Program-made: the position numbers and the translations under genes
Notes under the pieces: generated by a model
Databases searched by the model: none
Told to the model about the DNA's origin: nothing
Seen by the model: the letters and a program-made list of their open reading frames with translations, nothing else
Part shown: in pieces, positions 57,973 through 64,000 of the stretch
Numbering within the stretch: the stretch's first letter is position 1
Layout: every line of letters starts with the position of its first letter
NCBI RefSeq assembly: GCF_035083965.1
Contig: NC_089723.1
Span: forward strand, 21,417,489-21,481,488
DNA: 64,000 nt
From: Branchiostoma lanceolatum
Taxonomy: Eukaryota > Chordata > Leptocardii > Amphioxiformes > Branchiostomatidae
Reading direction: 5' to 3'

Positions 57973-60900
57973 TTAATCATCCTCACTGCCACTCTCACCG
58001 GATGAGTTTCCGCCACTCGATGAATAAGAGAAATCGTCATCACTATCCTCTCCTTTATCCGAACCTTCTTCAACTTGTCTCGGGTCAACTCCCAAACATG
58101 CTGGGATCATCCTTGCGACAAGGCAATCTGTCCTAATGCCATATTCCAACCACTGCTTCAAGGGGGCGACCGTTATGTCTGCACTTTCTGGCTTCAGCCA
58201 GGAATCTGTCTCTGGCTGGTATTGATAGAGGTCCATTCTATATGGCAATGCAACATGGGTGCTGAGGTCATTGGGGTCATATTTGCTGTCAAAGGTGACA
58301 AGATACAAGGACCTCCCATAAGGCATGAGGACTGCACCCATACAGGAAAAACAAATGCCATTCCCGGAAAGTTTCCACATATCGTTTTTTGGGTTGTACA
58401 TCTCTACATAAGTCGGGCCCACCTCAATGTACTGGTTCATCCTCTCCACACAGTAGATGCATCCCTGGTAAATGACAGTCTGAACATCAACTGGAGGTTT
58501 AGTCATGTCTGCTTTCTTACTCCAAGTGTTGTCTGTGGGACTGAAGCAGTAGAAGCCTTCTTTACTTATGATGTAGATGCTGCCATCAAGAGTCACAGTG
58601 CAAAACGGCCAAGGGACGATGTGAGGGACAGGTGGTATGGAGGTCCACTCATCACGGTTGGGGTCGTACCTCTCTGCTGCTACCTTAGTGTCATCACCAC
58701 CGATGGCATAGATGTACCCCTTCAGATACACCAGACCACACCTAGAGAAGACAGATACAAGAAAAGATTACCCAGTACCAACACACCTACACATTTTTTA
58801 TTTCATTTTGTCCAACCTACAGTTGTGTCTCCTCCACCACATGATTGGTAAGATATAAGTGTTCAATTCCAGTCAGGGACAGGAGAACATTGTGTATGCT
58901 ACATCAAATGGAAAAAAGCAAACACAGACTTAAACCTACAGAAATTTTAATGCAAATTATGTCTTTATTTGTATTAATGTTTTTCAGAAATTCAATCCAA
59001 TACCACTGTCAAATTTGTCAAGGCTAAATGGTTAATTGAGATTAGATAAACTATATCTTTGTGGTAATTGCAAACCACTGATAACTGAGCTAGATAACAT
59101 CTGACTGCATTGTGCTTTTTAATGTACTTACTACAAAATCAGAATGTTGTATGAAACCAAGGAGGTTCTATAATTGAACTAAGGATGTTAAGAAAGTTCT
59201 ATAACCTCCTTGTCCTACCCTTCTTGCTCTGTCCTCCTTGAAATAAAGCAACCATGGCTAGGAAGAATGGGAATGGATGGAAGGTACATAGTGGCCACTA
59301 ATAACAAGGAAGTGGCCTTTTGGCCTGTCATTAAAAAAAAAAAGACAGCTTGTGCAAAAACTACACAATGCACTTACCCCTTTCGAGATTTAATCATGTC
59401 ACACCTGGATTCCCAGGTGTTCAGCAGGTGATTGTACTGGAGAAAATCATACTGCCTCTTGTGTACATCATCAGTATTAATTTTATGACTGCTAACATGT
59501 ACAGCTCATCCTCCGAAGTCACCGCAATGTCAAAGGTTGCCAATTTGTCAGGCATATTCGTTGTGTAAAACTTCCCAGTTGATGGGTCATAGCAAGGAGC
59601 AAACCACACACATCCTACGTCAACAATCTGCTCTCTTATCAAAATGTGCATTTCAGTTCGTGTCTGTCCCAGCCGCTGGGTTGTGCTGTCACTATAAGCC
59701 AACTTGCAGTCTGTTGACGGGCACTTTCTCTCGAGTTCCGCAAGATATTTCGAGCTGATGAAGGAACGGCGCAAAGACCTGCAAATGGCAGGAAGATGCT
59801 GCATGCGTTCTTCATGATTGAATGTGATCCATCTCAAAACAACTTGCACAATGTCGTCTTCTGAGTTGGCCAGTAGATCATCCCTGTTGAGCAGTGACTG
59901 GAGCAGGGGAAGAGACAACTGGAGAAAGGAGGGTTGTAGTGCCACCTGGTTGAACCTGGAGAAATCACATTTTCAATGAGTTGACTACAGCCTCTTAGAA
60001 CACTGGAGTGCATCATTTTCAAATCAGATACTTGCTGTTGTTCTTGCTATATGTGATAGCCAACATATTTTACCTGGCATTCAGAAATGTTTTTGATAAT
60101 CCTCATTTATGAGGTTTTCAAAAAATTATTTAGACTACATTTCGTATCAGTTTTTCAACATGTCAACCCGAAGAACAGACTGTAAGATTTAAACCACTCA
60201 CACATTGAAGAAGCCCCTACTCTTTTCAATAAGTGTGACAGGTTCGTAACCTTGTAATGAGCACTCTTAAGTCGCCGTTTGGCAGTCAATTCCCTATTTG
60301 TTACAGGGTTAGGCAGCATAAAGAAGGTTAAACATGCTCAAGTTGAATGAGTTAATTATTAATGTGTGGTCAAATTGCCGTTGGGTAACCATTTGACTTA
60401 TGATTACCTGGATGCAATGTGCCTCTCACTTGCTGCCCGTAGTCCAAGGTTTCCCAGCATGTCAGCATAAATGAACACATCTGCACAGTTGAACACATCC
60501 AGATGGTCCTCCATGTATTCTGCCATGTGACGGCATACAAAATCCACCTAGATGTAACAATTTGGTTACAGGCCATTCTTATGATTTTCATTGACATTGC
60601 TACAACATCTAAATGTATGGAGAGAAACATGATGAAGAATGCTACCAGCACTTTTGAAATTGCAAAATCATGCATGGCTTTCTACATATTAACCTTCATT
60701 TACCAGCTACTTAGCTGTATCTCTATAAAAGACTAAAAACATGACCACATGTACACTTCTTCATTTACAGGGATCGAATTCATCGAAATATTTCTTGGGG
60801 TTACTTGCAAAATTTACTTGTAATCTGAAAAATTAATCTGCAATTATATAGTCGGTATGTACATTGTAACTGCTTTTGCTTTACATACATACTCAGCCTG

Positions 60901-62907
60901 ACATAGCAACTTTTATAGCATTATTACAAGACTATTAACAATTTACATGTAATTTAGAAAATATTCAGTAGTAAACACAAAAGCTCAGCAGAAAACACAA
61001 AAAAAGTATTGTATTACAACATGCACAACTTTTAAAAAAGATTGAAAAAACTTTTAATGTAGTAGTAACAATAACAAAATTAGTTAAGTTTTCCCCTACA
61101 AATAAACTAATGACTGAAACATGGTGCTTGAATCATTTACCAGCCTTATGACCACTGGAGGCATCATGAAAATTTCTAGAGATCAGCATATGCATGTCAT
61201 TTACATGTATGTACGTTGGCCATTTTGATTTTCTGACGGCATTTGTTTTCGTCCTTTTCCAGCGCAAATTTCAGCAAAAAATTCTCAATCTATGATTTTA
61301 GATGGTTTAGAACAAAAAAGCATTGATTTCTGTGTTTCAATCGAAAATTTGCCGTATTGTATGGGATGATTGTGTGTCAGTGTGTAACGAGAGCAGCTTG
61401 CTCCCAGGCATAAACTTTTTCAACTTGCAAAATTGCAGGTTCATATCATTTTTACTTGCAAATCTTGAAAATCACTTGCAGATTGCAAGTTGCTTCATAG
61501 TATTTCGAACCCTGATTTACATTATTTGGTTGCCAAGTTGCAACCAGTAGAGAAACCATCAATCTCAATCTTAATTCTTATTCTTTTTTTGTTAAAACAG
61601 TTTACCAGGGAAAACTTCAAAAATAGAATATACATCTGGATGTCATCATAAAATCACCTTTCTTTTGGACTGACAAAGGCTGGGAAGCTGTAGCTTTACC
61701 TGAAATAGTCCGGCTGCAGACATCACAGCCTGGACCTGGTCTGGCTCCGTCTGAAGACAGCCGGTGTAGGCGTAGTCCAAAATGGTTGCCATGGCTACCT
61801 CACTCACATCCTGGATGTGGATTCTTTCCTGTTTGGCCTCTGTGTAGCCGCTGGCAAACATGCCTTGGAAGTAGGGAATGCACGATGCCAGGACAGCGCG
61901 ATGGCATGGGAAACTGGGAAAATATTTATTCTATCATTAACTTTCAGGGAGCCCGAGTCAGGAAAATAACTACCTTGATTGACCTAGATTCTCAAACAGA
62001 TACATATTCATCAATGGTGGGCACACTGCATGAAACACTGAGTTTGGATTGGTTGATAACTAATGGGCTTGACACTTGTACATGCACGGAACCTATTGGT
62101 AAGCCCAGACCTGTTAATGTTTCTTCACAAAGTGCACCCTAGCCTGGCGCTTTGCAAGAAAGTGGGGTGTCAAGCGATCTGGGCAGCAAGGTCTTTTAGG
62201 TGAAAATAGAGTCGCCTTCGCCATGGCGACTCTGGGATGGTGTATTTGCCTGTATACGACATACTAGTACATATACTAGCTAGTAGAAGCCCTCTATTAT
62301 AGAATATACAAGCAAATACACCCTCCCAGAGTCACCACTGCTACCTTCTTGATAATGGCTAACATTAGATTGTAACAGGTTTGTCTTCTACTTTGTAACA
62401 TTACATGTACTTATATTTCAAGTCGTGCATAATTGAAAAAGGTTGCTTCTTTGAAAGTTGTCTTTGATTGTTATTGTTGTTAAAATTTTGTCTGGTAAGG
62501 TAACATCTAGTTTAAGGTATGGCTTGATATTCTTATGCCAATGGGGCTTGCTACAATCTCATTCTTGTTCGTTATGACGTCCCGGTACTAGTCAGGTCGA
62601 GGGCTGTCATGGCTTCCTATTCACATGTACTTTTGACTGACTAAAGACTGACATAAGTACACCACCTCATATATTACAAAAGGCTTTAATAGTTGAATCT
62701 TCTAGGCAAACAAACACTGACTGCAAGGTGAGGTGAAGACGGTGAGGTGAGGTAAAAGAGATGAGAAACTGCCAACTTTGCCCCCCTCCCCCAACCTTAC
62801 CATCTCCCTTCCACCTCCAGAACCACGTCAGTCAGCTCTGCCCGCTTCCTCAGTTTGTTCAGCCCGCGAAGAACTTCATTGGTGTGTTCATCATTTGTTA
62901 CATCCAT
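57973..62907 (-). pseudogene. KLHL unit J: BTB-BACK-Kelch with frameshift in first blade
   Basis: Exons 62801-62907, 61700-61913, 60408-60547, 59378-59955, 57973-58741. Start MDVTNDEHTNEVLRGLN (an in-frame MN precedes it). The BTB core is the most diverged copy (ANMFASGYTEAKQERIHI-like; the exon reads MFASGYTEAKQ). Exon 3: VDFVCRHMAEYMEDHLDV. Exon 4 BACK (SLLNRDDLLANSEDD, LRWITFNHEERM). Around 59495-59503 the usual LYLAGG coding is short by about 10 nt, so the frame shifts and the next blade (QYNHLLNTWESR) is out of frame. Exon 4 is 578 nt, which does not fit the family phase. Exon 5 is fully open: GYIYAIGGDDTKVAAERYDP to a Ser/Gly/Asp tail. One lesion only, so recent loss or an assembly error is possible. 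Confidence 0.82.
62228..62333. mobile_element. 106-bp foldback element in intron 1 of unit J
   Basis: Inverted arms GACTCTGGGATGGTGTATTT (62228) and AAATACACCCTCCCAGAGTC (ending 62333) differ at one position. A second small palindrome (GAGTCGCC..GGCGACTC) abuts the left arm at 62210-62233. No clear target duplication was found. Confidence 0.7.
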
Positions 62908-64000
62908 ATTCATAAATATACGGGTACCAAATCTGAAGAACTTTACACTACTCACTACACTCCTCATCAGCCACACATGGATGGGCATGAATATCTGGCG
63001 GGCAAACTGTTCCTTTCAACTTTGACCTTTAACCCAGCAACATACCTGATTATCAACAGAGTGTACTGTTTGTAAGGATAAAACTTTGTTGATGTGACTT
63101 GATTGAAGACCATCTCATAACACTAATCACTTTTACGTCAAATATAACCAGTGACTCCTTGCTTAAAGTTACAAGGAAATAGAAGTACAGCATAACGTTA
63201 CATGATTGTCATTGTCTAGCAGTATACACCTGAAACTTATGTATTGGGACAGATTTAAGTACACAAAGCTATCATTCATTTTCCCTTAATTGTTTTTTAA
63301 ACTTTCAAAAGGCCATACAATCAAATCATAAAAATGGGGACTATATTTGATGGTACAATAACTAAAGGTTAATGAAAAAGGCTATCTAGGTAGCATGATA
63401 AGTCTTAGCTAAAATCATTATGTCTGTATCAATGTGTATGTGGTAAAATGATGAAAATGACATGCTCAAAACAAAACATAGCCAGTATTAGATTGTTAAT
63501 GCTCTTAGATATAAAAAGAATGTTAATGACTATTCTATTGTAAATAACAAACTACAAGGAAGTAAGAACTTCATACTATTAGGTCCCTTGAGAAACGTAT
63601 TTCTAAAATCATTGGTCAACTCAGTAAAATCTTTAAAACACAAAATGTGTAGCCGAACACTTGTGTACATCTTCTTCATAAGAGGCCCTATGAAAGCTTT
63701 GTTGAGAATCTATAATAAATGTTTGGCCATGATTAGTAACAAAGATACTCTAAATTAGTTAATAAATGTTTATGAGTAAATATCACTAATACTAAACCTT
63801 ATCTTAACTTTAAAGCATTACAAAATCTAAGCTCTATTCTAAAGCAGAATAAACAGATATAAACAGATGCTTTTCAATAAATATTTTTTTGTCTTTTGTC
63901 CCTAGCCTAGTGTGTAGACATTACTCTTGGCAACCTGCTCTTTATTACAACTAAGCAAGATGTTTTTGGCAAACTTACTTAAGCTTATTGACTGGATATG
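62908..64000. other. Upstream DNA of unit J, no gene seen
   Basis: The first 150 bp are the 5' flank of unit J (TTTCAACTTTGACCTTTAAC, shared in related form with other units). The rest is AT-rich without a supported gene or element; the array may continue beyond the window. Confidence 0.5.

Noticed and set aside
58075..58851. Plus-strand open frame of 258 codons, and similar plus-strand frames opposite other Kelch exons (for example 47363-47833)
   Set aside because: They lie exactly opposite Kelch exon 5 coding sequence and show no family features; they are antisense shadows of a low-stop coding exon.

Overview
The window looks like nuclear DNA of an invertebrate deuterostome, most likely an amphioxus (Branchiostoma). 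This is an inference from protein style, split genes and mobile-element types; no species marker is present. It is dominated by one tandem gene family. At least twelve units or remnants of units, all on the minus strand, encode BTB-BACK-Kelch (KLHL-type) proteins, the family that acts as substrate adaptors for CUL3 ubiquitin ligases.

Each complete unit has the same five coding exons in minus-strand order: exon 1 (107 nt, start codon to first BTB strand), exon 2 (214 nt, BTB core), exon 3 (140 nt, end of BTB), exon 4 (570-603 nt, BACK plus first Kelch blade), exon 5 (745-889 nt, remaining Kelch blades plus an acidic Ser/Asp/Glu tail). Splice phases are identical in every unit. From left to right: A + A' (6481-11318, fused and frameshifted), B (13327-14145, last exon only, cut by a LINE), C (16677-20619, intact, 591 aa), D (21853-25297, stop codon and 8-bp insertion), a two-exon relic (25853-26308), E (28455-31899, intact, 632 aa), F (35053-37788, intact, 617 aa), G (38569-43585, intact, 594 aa, shortened tail), H (46928-52722, open, 643 aa, original 5' end lost), I (53122-55306, exons 1-3 only) and J (57973-62907, frameshift in exon 4). 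Exon similarity suggests subgroups A/D, A'/C/B, E/F/G and H/I/J. Intergenic blocks recur between units, so the array grew by segmental tandem duplication.

Two junctions stand out. Unit I's intron 3 runs directly into a truncated exon 1 of unit H. A' exon 4 runs into intron 2 of A. Both look like deletions that joined neighbouring genes; the I/H fusion leaves two phase-compatible copies of the BTB exons upstream of one BACK-Kelch body. Exon 2 is almost identical at the nucleotide level across the array while introns and Kelch exons diverge, which suggests conversion of the BTB core and diversification of the recognition part. A G-run of about 12 nt sits 6-20 nt inside intron 1 of every unit.

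The rest is mobile DNA: a hairpin array (1-325), five copies of an ATTTGCAT-rich repeat, tRNA-derived SINEs, two LINE 3' ends, hAT-like elements with 8-bp target duplications, a Harbinger-like element and its 55-bp miniature, a dead Tc1 element, three TTAA-associated elements, and a near-perfect 200-bp palindrome with 9-bp target duplications. Several insertions are confirmed by empty sites in duplicated copies. No rRNA, true tRNA gene or CRISPR array was found.
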